Shown here in pieces: positions 17,296-25,891 of a stretch of 64,000 nucleotides of DNA. The translations under genes and the position numbers were made by a program. The DNA lies in NCBI RefSeq assembly GCF_003837805.1, contig NZ_RQIT01000002.1, positions 186,001-250,000 of the forward strand, read 5' to 3'. The notes beneath the pieces are model-generated. The model made no database searches. It was not told where the DNA came from and was given only the letters and a program-made list of their open reading frames with translations. Each line of letters opens with the position of its first letter. The first letter of the stretch is position 1. The DNA comes from Bradyrhizobium sp. RP6 (lineage in GTDB: Bacteria > Pseudomonadota > Alphaproteobacteria > Rhizobiales > Xanthobacteraceae).

Positions 17296-17546
17296 TGTCG
17301 ATCCTCTCGTGTGATAGCGAACGTGGTCTCGACTGACAGGACCGATACGCGCCGTCTTTCGCTTGCGAACGTCGGCTGCTTTGCATGCGCACGAGATCGT
17401 GCCATCAGAGAAACCGGAGCGTAAGCTGGATCAGAGCTGCGGCCGATAATTCCCGGCGTGCGAAGTGGGAAGGGTCGTTGTTTGCTGAAATACGCAGGCA
17501 AGCGGCCAACTTATTATCGCATCGTTCCAACCCGAGTGATCTCGAC

Positions 17547-18332
17547 ATGAAACACCTCAACGCAGGTCTCGCCTTTGCTGCAGCCCTTTCCCTGTTCGCG
17601 AGCATCGCCCCGGCGCGTGCGGAACCCGTCAAGAACATCGTCCTGGTCCACGGCGCCTGGGTCGATGCATCAGGCTGGAAGCCGGTCTACGAAATCCTGA
17701 GCAAGGAAGGCTTCCGCGTGACCATGGTGCAGGAGCCGGAAACGTCGTTCGCCGACGACGTCACGGCAGCGAAGCGGATTATCGATCTCCAGGATGGCCC
17801 GATACTCCTCGTCGGCCACAGCTATGGCGGCTCGATCATCACCGAGGCCGGCGTCCATCCCAAAGTAGCCGGCCTCGTCTACGTCGCCGCGCACGCCCCA
17901 GACGTCGGCGAGGATGAATCGGCGCTCGGCAAGAAGACGCCGAGCGTGCTTGGAAAGACCGAAGGCGTCATCAAGGTCACGCCGGACAAGTTCACCTATC
18001 TCGATCCTGTGCAATTCCCGAAACTGTTTGCGCCCGATCTGCCGCGTGAGCGCGCCGAGTTCGTGGCACGCTCTCAGGTCCTGGCCGCGGTACAGGTGTT
18101 CAGCACCCCACTGACGGCGGCTGCGTGGAAGACCAAGCCGAGCTGGGGCATCGTTGCTGGCGACGACCAGATCATCAATCCCGATCTGGAGCGCTGGTAT
18201 TACGAGCGTGCCAAGAGCCACACCACGGTGATCCCGGGCGCGAGCCACTCGGTCTACGAGTCACATCCCAAGGAAGTGGCCGCTGTCATCGCGCGCGCAG
18301 CGCGCAGCATCGATCAACCGGTCACCCGCTGA
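17547..18332 (+). CDS. Exported alpha/beta hydrolase
   Basis: A 261-residue secreted hydrolase of the EstC/salicylate-esterase-like group. ATG 17547 gives a clean signal peptide (MKHLNAGLAFAAALSLFA, cleavage near ARA-E). The catalytic elements are the nucleophile elbow GHSYGG, an Asp in GDDQIINP and a His in GASHSVYES. The oxyanion strand LVHGAWVDASGW is typical of small esterases in this group. The substrate is unknown. It reads towards the mdc operon with 173 nt between them, interrupted by a GC-rich hairpin, so it is probably a separate unit. Confidence 0.85.
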   Translation: MKHLNAGLAFAAALSLFASIAPARAEPVKNIVLVHGAWVDASGWKPVYEILSKEGFRVTMVQEPETSFADDVTAAKRIIDLQDGPILLVGHSYGGSIITEAGVHPKVAGLVYVAAHAPDVGEDESALGKKTPSVLGKTEGVIKVTPDKFTYLDPVQFPKLFAPDLPRERAEFVARSQVLAAVQVFSTPLTAAAWKTKPSWGIVAGDDQIINPDLERWYYERAKSHTTVIPGASHSVYESHPKEVAAVIARAARSIDQPVTR

Positions 18333-18377
18333 CGCCGCATTTTGCCGGTCCTAACGCACGGCCGGTGAACAGAGGAT

Positions 18378-18403
18378 CGGCGGGAGAGGCAGCACTCCCG
18401 CCG
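18378..18403. terminator. GC-rich hairpin after alpha/beta hydrolase
   Basis: A perfect 9-bp inverted repeat, CGGCGGGAG / CTCCCGCCG, with an 8-nt loop, lying 45 nt after the hydrolase stop. No T-run follows, so its activity as an intrinsic terminator is doubtful. It could instead be an mRNA-stability structure. Confidence 0.4.
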
Positions 18404-18505
18404 GCCTGACTGTCCCATCCGGAATGTTCCATCAACCTGATCGAGACGATCAGCACCATTAGCGGACCGGACCGTGACGGTGAGACGCGCCCAGGAGCAA
18501 AGGCC

Positions 18506-20152
18506 ATGACGAGCTGGCAGAACAACCGCGCTAGGCGTGATGCTCGCATCGCTGCAGGAGCCGTGCTTGCCCGCGGCAAAGTCGTAGAAGCAGGCAATGC
18601 CACGCGCTTGCTCGAGGCTGTGATTCGGCCGGGCGATCGGATCTGCCTGGAAGGCGACAACCAGAAGCAGGCCGATCTGCTCAGTCGTGCGCTGCTCGCG
18701 GTCGATCTCTCCAGGGTCAACGATCTGCACATGGTGCAGTCGGGCGTCGTTCTCCCAGAACATCTGGATCTGTTCGACCGCGGCATCGCGAAGCGGCTGG
18801 ACTATGCCTATTCCGGGCCGCAATCGGCCCGCATCGCGCGCATGCTGTTCGGCGGCAAGATCGAGCTGGGCGCAGTCCACACCTATCTCGAACTATTCGC
18901 ACGCTACTTCATCGACTTGACGCCGCACGTCGCGCTGATCGCTGCCGTCAGCGCCGACCATGACGGAAATCTCTACACCGGTCCGAACACCGAGGACACG
19001 CCGACCGTGGTGGAGGCAACGGCCTTCAAGGACGGCATCGTGATCGCACAGGTCAACGAGATCGTCGAGCATGTTCCGCGGGTCGACATCCCGGCGGATC
19101 GCGTCCACTTCGTCGTCAAGTCCGACAAGCCGTTCTTCGTCGAGCCGCTGTTTACGCGCGATCCGGCCGCGATCACCGAGGGACAGATCCTGACCGCGAT
19201 GCTTGCGATCAAGGGTATCTATGCGCCCTATGGCGTGCAGCGGCTCAATCACGGCATCGGCTTCAGTACGGCCGCGATCGAGCTCCTGCTGCCGACCTTC
19301 GGCGAGCGGCTCGGTCTCAAAGGCAAGATCGCAACCCATTTTGCTCTTAACCCGCATCCCGCACTCATTCCCGCGATCGAATCCGGCTGGGTCCGGCAGA
19401 TCCACTCGTTCGGCTCGGAGGTCGGCATGGACGACTACATCCGCGCCCGATCCGACGTCTACTTCACTGGCTCCGACGGCTCGCTGCGCTCCAACCGCGC
19501 CTTTTGCCAGACCGCCGGGCTCTATGCCTGCGACATGTTCATCGGCTCCACCTTGCAAATCGATCTGCAGGGAAATTCGTCGACCGTCACCACCTCCCGC
19601 ATCGCCGGGTTCGGCGGTGCACCGAACATGGGGGCGGATGCGCGCGGCCGGCGTCATCCGAGTGAGCCCTGGCTGAAGGCCGGGGCGGAGTCCGATCCCG
19701 ACGGCTCTCCCCTGATGCGCCGCGGCCGCAAGCTGGTCGTTCAGATCGGCGAGACGTTCGGAGACAAGAATGTACCGCTGTTCGTCGAGAAGCTCGATGC
19801 CATCGAGCTCGCGGAGAAGCTCGAGCTCGAGCTCGCGCCGATCATGATCTATGGCGACGACGTCACGCACATCGTCACCGAGGAGGGCGTAGCCAATCTC
19901 CTATTGTGCCGTACCGCGCAGGAGCGTGAGCAGGCCATCCGGGGCGTTGCCGGCTACACCGATGTCGGCCGTCGGCGGGATCACGGCATGGTCGCGCACT
20001 TGCGCGAACGCGGGGTGATCCGCCGCCCGGAGGATATCGGCATCAATCCGCTCGATGCGGATCGCAGCCTGCTCGCAGCGCGCTCGATCAAGGACCTCGT
20101 GCGCTGGTCTGGCGGACTCTACACGCCGCCGTCGAAATTCAGGAACTGGTGA
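18506..20152 (+). CDS. mdcA: Malonate decarboxylase alpha subunit (acetyl-S-ACP:malonate ACP transferase)
   Basis: A 548-residue CoA-transferase-like subunit that swaps acetate for malonate on the MdcC carrier. It is full length for the family, with typical blocks such as GDRICLEGDNQKQAD, YFTGSDGSLRSNRAFCQTAG and RIAGFGGAPNMGADARGRRH. AGGAGCAAAGG precedes ATG 18506. It heads an eight-gene operon, mdcA-C-D-E-G-B-F-H, in which every gene needed for biotin-independent malonate decarboxylation is present. mdcC starts 9 nt after its stop. Confidence 0.96.
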   Translation: MTSWQNNRARRDARIAAGAVLARGKVVEAGNATRLLEAVIRPGDRICLEGDNQKQADLLSRALLAVDLSRVNDLHMVQSGVVLPEHLDLFDRGIAKRLDYAYSGPQSARIARMLFGGKIELGAVHTYLELFARYFIDLTPHVALIAAVSADHDGNLYTGPNTEDTPTVVEATAFKDGIVIAQVNEIVEHVPRVDIPADRVHFVVKSDKPFFVEPLFTRDPAAITEGQILTAMLAIKGIYAPYGVQRLNHGIGFSTAAIELLLPTFGERLGLKGKIATHFALNPHPALIPAIESGWVRQIHSFGSEVGMDDYIRARSDVYFTGSDGSLRSNRAFCQTAGLYACDMFIGSTLQIDLQGNSSTVTTSRIAGFGGAPNMGADARGRRHPSEPWLKAGAESDPDGSPLMRRGRKLVVQIGETFGDKNVPLFVEKLDAIELAEKLELELAPIMIYGDDVTHIVTEEGVANLLLCRTAQEREQAIRGVAGYTDVGRRRDHGMVAHLRERGVIRRPEDIGINPLDADRSLLAARSIKDLVRWSGGLYTPPSKFRNW

Positions 20153-20161
20153 GGACGGATC

Positions 20162-20479
20162 ATGGAAGATCTTAGGTTTGAGCACAGCGTTCGCACCAGG
20201 GCCGGCGGCACCAGGCAGAGCGCGATCGTCGGCGTTGTCGCCTCGGGGAATCTGGAGGTGCTGGTGGAACGCGTCCTGCCGGATGCGGAATGCGCCATCG
20301 AGATCAGGACCGCGGCGGTCGGCTTCGGCGAGGTCTGGACCGCCGTAATCGGCGATTTCGTCGACCGCTATTCGCCCGGCGGGCTGAGATTCTCGATCAA
20401 CGACGGCGGCGCGCGCCCCGATACGGTCTCACTTCGGTTGGCGCAGGCGGTGCGATCGATCACGGAGAACGGCCAATGA
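20162..20479 (+). CDS. mdcC: Malonate decarboxylase acyl carrier protein
   Basis: The 105-residue delta subunit. It carries the 2'-(5''-triphosphoribosyl)-3'-dephospho-CoA prosthetic group on a serine, most likely S28 in VVASGNLEVLVE. The acyl group is handed between MdcA, MdcD/E and MdcH. It overlaps mdcD by an ATGA junction. The length and the SGNLEVL block match the family. Confidence 0.94.
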   Translation: MEDLRFEHSVRTRAGGTRQSAIVGVVASGNLEVLVERVLPDAECAIEIRTAAVGFGEVWTAVIGDFVDRYSPGGLRFSINDGGARPDTVSLRLAQAVRSITENGQ

Positions 20480-21414
20480 CGGCACCATTCAAGGACATCA
20501 CACTGACCGAGCGCGCCTGCAGCACCAGCTTCTACGAATCTTCGGCCCGCACGCGGTTGGAGTTGCTGCTCGACGCCGGCAGCTTCGTCGAGTTCATCGG
20601 TCCGGAGCAGCGCGAGGTCAGCCCGCATCTGAAGATTTTTGATCTGCCCGAGCAGTTCGACGACGGCATCGTCGTCGGGCATGGCCGCCTGGATGGCTCG
20701 CCGGTGTTCGTCGCCGCACAGGAGGGACGTTTCATGGGCGGCGCCTTCGGCGAGGTGCATGGCGCCAAGCTGACCGGGTTGCTCCGCGCGGCGCGCCAGA
20801 TCGCATCGATCCCCGTCCTGATCCTGTTCGACACCGGCGGCGTCCGGCTGCAGGAAGCCAATGCCGGCGAGCTCGCCATTGCCGAGATCATGCGGGCGGT
20901 GATGGAGGCGCGCAGCGCCGGCGTGAAGGTGGTTGGCCTGATCGGCGGCCGGTCCGGATGCTACGGCGGAGGTGGGTTGACCGCAGGCTGCTGCTCGGCG
21001 CTCGCCGTGTCTGAACCCGGGCGCATTGCGGTGTCCGGCCCCGAGGTCATCGAGACCAATCGCGGCGTCGAGGAGTTCGACTCCCGCGACCGCGCGCTGG
21101 TCTGGCGCACCATGGGCGGTAAGCATCGCCGACTGCTCGGCGCCGCCGACGTCTTTGCCGATGACAACGTGCAGGATTTCCGCGAGGCCGCGCTGGAGCT
21201 GCTGGGTCTGATCGGACCTTTCGGCCTCGACAGCTTGAAGGCAGAGCAGGAGCGGCTTGCCGACCGGCTAAGCCGCTACGGTGCCTGCCTGGATGCCGTC
21301 GACATATGGGCGGCGGAAGGCATCGCGCATGCTGAATCGGTTCCGGAGCTGCCGTCCGATCAGTTCATTACGCTCGCCGAAAGGATCGGGAGGACCAACC
21401 GTGACGCTCGATGA
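20476..21414 (+). CDS. mdcD: Malonate decarboxylase beta subunit
   Basis: A 312-residue carboxyltransferase-fold subunit that, with MdcE, decarboxylates malonyl-S-ACP to acetyl-S-ACP. ATG 20476 overlaps the mdcC stop (ATGA). The crotonase-like core shows FDTGGVRLQEANAGE and GGRSGCYGGGGLTAG, characteristic of MdcD. The 3' end overlaps the mdcE start by 14 nt, giving strict coupling of the two halves of the decarboxylase. Confidence 0.95.
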   Translation: MTAPFKDITLTERACSTSFYESSARTRLELLLDAGSFVEFIGPEQREVSPHLKIFDLPEQFDDGIVVGHGRLDGSPVFVAAQEGRFMGGAFGEVHGAKLTGLLRAARQIASIPVLILFDTGGVRLQEANAGELAIAEIMRAVMEARSAGVKVVGLIGGRSGCYGGGGLTAGCCSALAVSEPGRIAVSGPEVIETNRGVEEFDSRDRALVWRTMGGKHRRLLGAADVFADDNVQDFREAALELLGLIGPFGLDSLKAEQERLADRLSRYGACLDAVDIWAAEGIAHAESVPELPSDQFITLAERIGRTNRDAR

Positions 21415-22123
21415 CATTCTCGCCTCGCTCTTCCCCAAGGGCCACGAGATCAGGAACGACAAAGGCGTCCTGCTCGGCTCGGCGACGCTGCGACGCGGCG
21501 ACAAAATGCTCGTCCTCGGTGTCGCGGATCGAACCGCACTGGGCGTTGACGAGGCGATCAGATTGTCCGGCCATGTCCTGGAGTCGATCGGCCTGGCCTC
21601 TGGCCCGATCCTGGTGCTCGTCGACAGCGACAGCCAGCGCATGAGCAAGCGCGACGAATTGCTCGGGCTGAACGAATTCCTCGCGCATCTGGCGAAAGTG
21701 TTGATCCACGCGGACATCAACGGCCGCCCGACCATCGGCCTGCTCTACGGTCACTCGGCGGCGGGCGCTCTGCTTGCGACGGGACTTGCAACCCGCGTGC
21801 TGGTTGGATTGCCCGGCGCACACCCCGCAGTGATGGACCTGCCGTCGATGGCGAAGGTTACCAAGCTGTCGATGGAAGCGCTCGAGGAGAAGGCGAAGTC
21901 CACACCGGTGTTCGCGCCGGGGCTGTCCAATCTCGTGCAGATGGGCGCGGTTCACACGACGTGGAGCAATGACTCCTCTCTCGCCGATCAGCTGGAGGCG
22001 CTGCTGGCCGACATGCCGGCCGCGCGAGACCAACGGGATGCGCTTGGTAAGGCGCGTGGTGGCCGGCTGAAGGCCGCTGACATTGCGGAGCGTGTTCGTG
22101 ACCTGGCCCTGCAAGCACGGTGA
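21401..22123 (+). CDS. mdcE: Malonate decarboxylase gamma subunit
   Basis: A 240-residue partner of MdcD. The GTG at 21401, preceded by CGGGAGGA, gives the expected N-terminus VTLDDILASLFPKGHEI. Family features are GLLYGHSAAGALLATG and the MDLPSMAKVTKLSMEALE segment. Together with MdcD it forms the decarboxylase. Its last 26 nt overlap the proposed start of mdcG. Confidence 0.94.
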   Translation: MTLDDILASLFPKGHEIRNDKGVLLGSATLRRGDKMLVLGVADRTALGVDEAIRLSGHVLESIGLASGPILVLVDSDSQRMSKRDELLGLNEFLAHLAKVLIHADINGRPTIGLLYGHSAAGALLATGLATRVLVGLPGAHPAVMDLPSMAKVTKLSMEALEEKAKSTPVFAPGLSNLVQMGAVHTTWSNDSSLADQLEALLADMPAARDQRDALGKARGGRLKAADIAERVRDLALQAR

Positions 22124-22778
22124 GCCTTCACCGGGTCGTCATGACCTCGTCTTCGTCAGCCCGGCGGGGTGGCGCGCGATGCTGGAAGCGCGCGGCGATC
22201 TCGCAACCGATGCGTTGGTCGCACGTTGGTCCAAAATGGGCTGGCCGGCGATCAGGCGGCGCGCTCTGCCAGGCGAGGACGCCGGTCTTGCTCTGGGCCT
22301 GCCCTTGCCGCCTTCGGCCGGTAAGAAGCGGATCTGCCTCCTGGCTGATATCCACCACGTCGTCTCGGTCGCGAGGCCGCCGTCGCTGCGGCAAGCGCGG
22401 GCCTACGCGCCGCGGAATTGGTGGCCCACGCTCGATCGGCTCAACCGCTTGGAGCTTCGTCACTCGGTGGATGCGCGCGTCTTTGGCAGCCTGGCCTGGC
22501 AATCGTTAACCGGGCTCGACTATGTGACGGACCGATCGGACCTCGATGTGCTGTTCGAGTTTCGCCATGAAACCGACATTAATCGCTTCGTCGCCGATGT
22601 GGCTGCGATCGAGATCGAAGCACCGATGCGGCTCGATGGTGAACTGATGCGCGCCGATGGTGCTGCCGTGAACTGGCGTGAGCTCTACGGCGGCGCGCGC
22701 GAGCTTCTGGTGAAGAGCATCGAGAGCGTGATCCTGCTCGACAGGAATCGATTCGTTTCGGGAGCGAGGGGATCATGA
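22098..22778 (+). CDS. mdcG: Malonate decarboxylase holo-ACP synthase (phosphoribosyl-dephospho-CoA transferase)
   Basis: A 226-residue nucleotidyltransferase that attaches the prosthetic group made by MdcB to MdcC. The GTG at 22098 is chosen because GGAG sits 7 nt upstream; GTG 22092 is an alternative. The nucleotidyltransferase acidic motif is SDLDVLFEF, preceded by DARVFGSLAWQ. The first part contains RHDLVFVSPAGW, the usual MdcG N-terminus. It overlaps mdcB by ATGA. Confidence 0.9.
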   Translation: MTWPCKHGEPSPGRHDLVFVSPAGWRAMLEARGDLATDALVARWSKMGWPAIRRRALPGEDAGLALGLPLPPSAGKKRICLLADIHHVVSVARPPSLRQARAYAPRNWWPTLDRLNRLELRHSVDARVFGSLAWQSLTGLDYVTDRSDLDVLFEFRHETDINRFVADVAAIEIEAPMRLDGELMRADGAAVNWRELYGGARELLVKSIESVILLDRNRFVSGARGS

Positions 22779-23656
22779 TCACCGCGGCTGTACGAGGTTT
22801 CGAAAGGTCGGTTCAGCATCGGGCGCGCATCGGGCCCGATGTTTCCGCGATCGGCGCCATCGCTGCCCGCTGCCTCGTCGAGGAGCTGGAAACATGGCCG
22901 AAGCCGGGACTCGTAAGTCATATCGACAATGGCAGTCACGTTGATATGGATGCCGGCACGTTCCGTCGCAGCGCCGCGGCCATCAAGCCTCATCTTCAGC
23001 GCCTGGCCGATGCGGGCGCGAGTGGTTGCGGCATGGGGCGGCTGCGGATCATCGGCCTCGAGGCCGAGCGTGCGATGTTTGCAGCGACCTCAGGCGTCAA
23101 CACGCATCGCGGCGCGATCTTCGGACTCGGCCTGCTGTGTGCGGCGGCCGGTGCGAGGGCCGGCGGGTTGGTCGATGCTGAGCTTTCGCTTGGTGAGGTC
23201 GTGAGGCGCCTGTGGGGCGAGAGCATCATCGACGGTCCGGTGCTGTTGCACAGCCACGGCAGCGCGGCCCGGCGCCGCTTTCGCGCCGGTGGTGCGTGTA
23301 CCGAGGCCGCGAAGGGATTTCCCAGCGTCTATCGGATCGGATTGCCGGCGCTGCGCAGAGCGACGCGTGCCGTGCCGGAAGATAAGGAATCGGCCCGGGT
23401 CGAGGCATGCTTTGCCCTGATCGCCTTTGTGGAGGACACCAACCTCCTGCATCGCGGTGGGCTCGACGGCCTTCGCTTTGCGCATGATGCGGCGCGTCGC
23501 TTCATCGACGTTGGCGGCGTCAGCGCGCCTGGCTGGCGTAAGCGGGCGCAGTCGATCCATGACAGCTTCGTCGCCCGTCGTCTCAGCCCGGGTGGATCGG
23601 CCGATCTGCTTGCAATGACGCTCTTTGTCGATGCTCATGAAAGCCCATGCCGATGA
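22775..23656 (+). CDS. mdcB: Triphosphoribosyl-dephospho-CoA synthase
   Basis: A 293-residue enzyme of the CitG/MdcB family that joins ATP-derived triphosphoribose to dephospho-CoA to make the MdcC prosthetic-group precursor. Diagnostic blocks are ELETWPKPGLVSHIDNGSH, GVNTHRGAIFGLGLL and ALIAFVEDTNLLHRGG. It follows mdcG with an ATGA overlap and overlaps mdcF by 10 nt. Confidence 0.94.
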   Translation: MITAAVRGFERSVQHRARIGPDVSAIGAIAARCLVEELETWPKPGLVSHIDNGSHVDMDAGTFRRSAAAIKPHLQRLADAGASGCGMGRLRIIGLEAERAMFAATSGVNTHRGAIFGLGLLCAAAGARAGGLVDAELSLGEVVRRLWGESIIDGPVLLHSHGSAARRRFRAGGACTEAAKGFPSVYRIGLPALRRATRAVPEDKESARVEACFALIAFVEDTNLLHRGGLDGLRFAHDAARRFIDVGGVSAPGWRKRAQSIHDSFVARRLSPGGSADLLAMTLFVDAHESPCR

Positions 23657-24603
23657 TGTCCAATGCAATCCTGATGGCGCTCGTGCCGGTTTTCTTCGTG
23701 CTGCTGCTGGGATACGCCGCCGGCAAACTTCATGTCGTCGACAATCTTCATGTCGACGCTCTCAACGCGCTGGTGATGGATTTTGCGCTGCCCGCCTCGC
23801 TGTTCGCCGCGACCGCGTCAGCGTCGCGCCGTGAGATGGTCGACCAGGCCTCGCTCTTCCTGGTGCTCGGCGTCACGATGCTGCTGCTCTATCTTGGCTG
23901 GTATTTCGCCGCCCGTCGGCTCTCCAAGCTCTCCCAGTCCGAGGCATCCCTGCAGGCGCTGACGATTGGCTTCCCGAATCTCGCCGGGGTGGGTCTTCCG
24001 ATCATGACCTCAGTCGTGGGTCCAACCGGCACCGTTCCGGTTGCCGTTGCATTGGCGGCGGGCTCGATCCTCATCAGCCCATTGACCCTGATCGTCGCGG
24101 AAATGGGTGCCGCCAAGGCTCGTGGCGAAGAGATGGCGGCGCGGCAGATCTTGACGGCAGTCCGCCGTGCGATCACCAAGCCGGTGGTGCTCGCGCCCGC
24201 GCTCGGCATCGTGTTCTCATTGTCGGATGTGAGCCTCGACGCGCTGGCTCATGCGAGCCTCGCCCTGATCGGAAGCTCGGCTTCCGGCGTCGCCTTGTTC
24301 CTCACCGGAGCCATTCTGTCGGCGCAATCGTTTCGGCTGGATTGGAAGATCAGCGCTGCAACGGTGGCCTCGGACATCGTCCGCCCGTTGTTGGCCGTTG
24401 CGGTCATTGTCGTCCTTCCGATCTCGCAGGATGCAGCGAAGACGGCCATTCTGCTCGCGGCCGTTCCGTCGGGCTTCTTCGGGATCCTGTTCGCGGTCAA
24501 CTACCGGCTGGATTCCGCAAGGGTGGGGTCCATGGTTATCGCCAGCACCGCATTCAGCGTCCCGACGCTGGCGATTGTGATTGCGCTGCTCTTTCCGCAC
24601 TAG
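23647..24603 (+). CDS. mdcF: AEC-family permease, putative malonate transporter
   Basis: A 318-residue auxin-efflux-carrier-type membrane protein with about ten helices and the broken-helix block FPNLAGVGLPIM. Its position inside the mdc operon, overlapping mdcB, points to malonate uptake as in Klebsiella MdcF. Other mdc clusters use the unrelated MdcLM pair, which is absent here. Transport direction and substrate are inferred from context. Confidence 0.85.
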   Translation: MPMMSNAILMALVPVFFVLLLGYAAGKLHVVDNLHVDALNALVMDFALPASLFAATASASRREMVDQASLFLVLGVTMLLLYLGWYFAARRLSKLSQSEASLQALTIGFPNLAGVGLPIMTSVVGPTGTVPVAVALAAGSILISPLTLIVAEMGAAKARGEEMAARQILTAVRRAITKPVVLAPALGIVFSLSDVSLDALAHASLALIGSSASGVALFLTGAILSAQSFRLDWKISAATVASDIVRPLLAVAVIVVLPISQDAAKTAILLAAVPSGFFGILFAVNYRLDSARVGSMVIASTAFSVPTLAIVIALLFPH

Positions 24604-24612
24604 GGCGCGATC

Positions 24613-25548
24613 ATGACATTGGCAATTCTTTGTTCGGGGCAGGGCAGGCAGCAGCGCGACATGTTCGCCCTCACGGGCGATGCACCGGAGGCCGCGCCCC
24701 TGTTTGCGCATGCGGCGGCATTGCTCGGTGGCAGGGATCCACGCGAGTTCGTTCGCGACGAAGCCGACGAGGTTCTGCACCGCAACCGTGCCGGCCAGAT
24801 TCTCTGCACCTTGCATCCGCTCGCTGCGGCGTGTGCGCTCGCAGATGTCATTCCGCATGGCGTCATCATCGCCGGCTATAGTGTCGGCGAGGTCGCGGCT
24901 TGGGGTGTCGGCGGCTTGTTCGATGCGACCGCAACGCTCAATCTGGTGGCGCGCCGCGCGGAGGCCATGGATGCGGCAACGCGCGCCGGTGACGGACTGA
25001 TCTTCGTCCGCGGTCTTTCCCGGGACGAGGTCGATCGCGTTTGCGAGCGTCATGGCACTGCGGTCGCCATCGTCAATCCAGGCGATGCCTTTGTCATCGG
25101 CGGCGGTCGTGAGGCGCTAAGTGGGTTTGCCCGAGACGCGCGGGCTATGCATGCAAGGATCGTCGCGTTGCCGGTCGAGGTCGCCTCCCACAGCCAACGC
25201 CTCTCCCCGGCATCTGCCGTGTTTCGTGAGGCCCTGCGCGAGGCATCGGTGATATTCCCGCCGCGGAGCGGTGCGCGCATTCTGAGCGGAATCGATGCCG
25301 CTCCGGTCGTCGTGCGCGAGACGGGTCTCGACAAACTTGCAGCGCAGATCTCGCAGACCGTGCAATGGGCCGATTGCCTGCAAGCCTGCGTCGAAGCGGG
25401 CGCGACGGGGTTTCTCGAGCTCGGGCCGGGACATGCGCTGAGCGGCATGGTTGCGGACATCGCGCCCGGACTTCCGGCGCACGCGCTGGATGATTTCCGG
25501 AGCGTTGAGGGTGTCCGCACCTGGCTCACGCGTCAGGTCAACCTCTAG
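24613..25548 (+). CDS. mdcH: Malonyl-CoA:ACP acyltransferase of malonate decarboxylase
   Basis: A 311-residue epsilon subunit that loads malonyl-CoA onto MdcC to start the cycle. The acyltransferase nucleophile motif is AGYSVGEVAAWG, with Tyr in the place of the usual His of GHS. The second catalytic His lies in VEVASHSQRLSP, and LELGPGHALSGM near the C-terminus is typical of FabD folds. It is the last gene of the operon; a hairpin lies about 60 nt after the stop. Confidence 0.93.
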   Translation: MTLAILCSGQGRQQRDMFALTGDAPEAAPLFAHAAALLGGRDPREFVRDEADEVLHRNRAGQILCTLHPLAAACALADVIPHGVIIAGYSVGEVAAWGVGGLFDATATLNLVARRAEAMDAATRAGDGLIFVRGLSRDEVDRVCERHGTAVAIVNPGDAFVIGGGREALSGFARDARAMHARIVALPVEVASHSQRLSPASAVFREALREASVIFPPRSGARILSGIDAAPVVVRETGLDKLAAQISQTVQWADCLQACVEAGATGFLELGPGHALSGMVADIAPGLPAHALDDFRSVEGVRTWLTRQVNL

Positions 25549-25891
25549 CGCCGGCAAGTCCCGATCGGGACGGTGCCCTCGATTGGGACTTGTGCTGTCG
25601 AAAAAAAGGGCCGTCCCTTGGGGGAGGACGGCCCCTAGAATGCTCGTACGCCTAGGGAGGAGGGAGGCTCGAGCCGTGACTTGGGGGTCTCAGTCACTCA
25701 ACATGCACACCATCGCCGATCCCGCAGCGAGAGTATTTCATGAACCCCCGCCGTTTCTCATTTCGCATGATTCACGACGGGCCCGTGCGCAGCACGCGAG
25801 ATGGGGCTCTTGCGTTCCGACGTCAGCCCGCCGCCCGAGAATATGCCGGCGCTCGACGCGTTCCGGGTGGCTCTGTGCCAGCGCGCGCGTG
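25549..25891. other. Convergent intergenic region, mdcH / HlyD
   Basis: A 343-bp stretch without a defensible gene. It holds the hairpin at 25601-25634 and a weaker imperfect repeat, GTGACT-N10-AGTCAC (25676-25697). Base composition is similar to the surroundings, and I see no mobile-element end or RNA gene. Confidence 0.5.
25601..25634 (-). terminator. Rho-independent terminator for the HlyD/FUSC operon
   Basis: A 9-bp stem, GGGCCGTCC / GGACGGCCC, with a 9-nt loop. A run of seven A precedes it on +, so on the minus strand the stem is followed by seven T. This is the classic layout for ending minus-strand transcription from the efflux genes. On + it lacks a T tail, though it may still slow mdc read-through. 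Confidence 0.75.
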
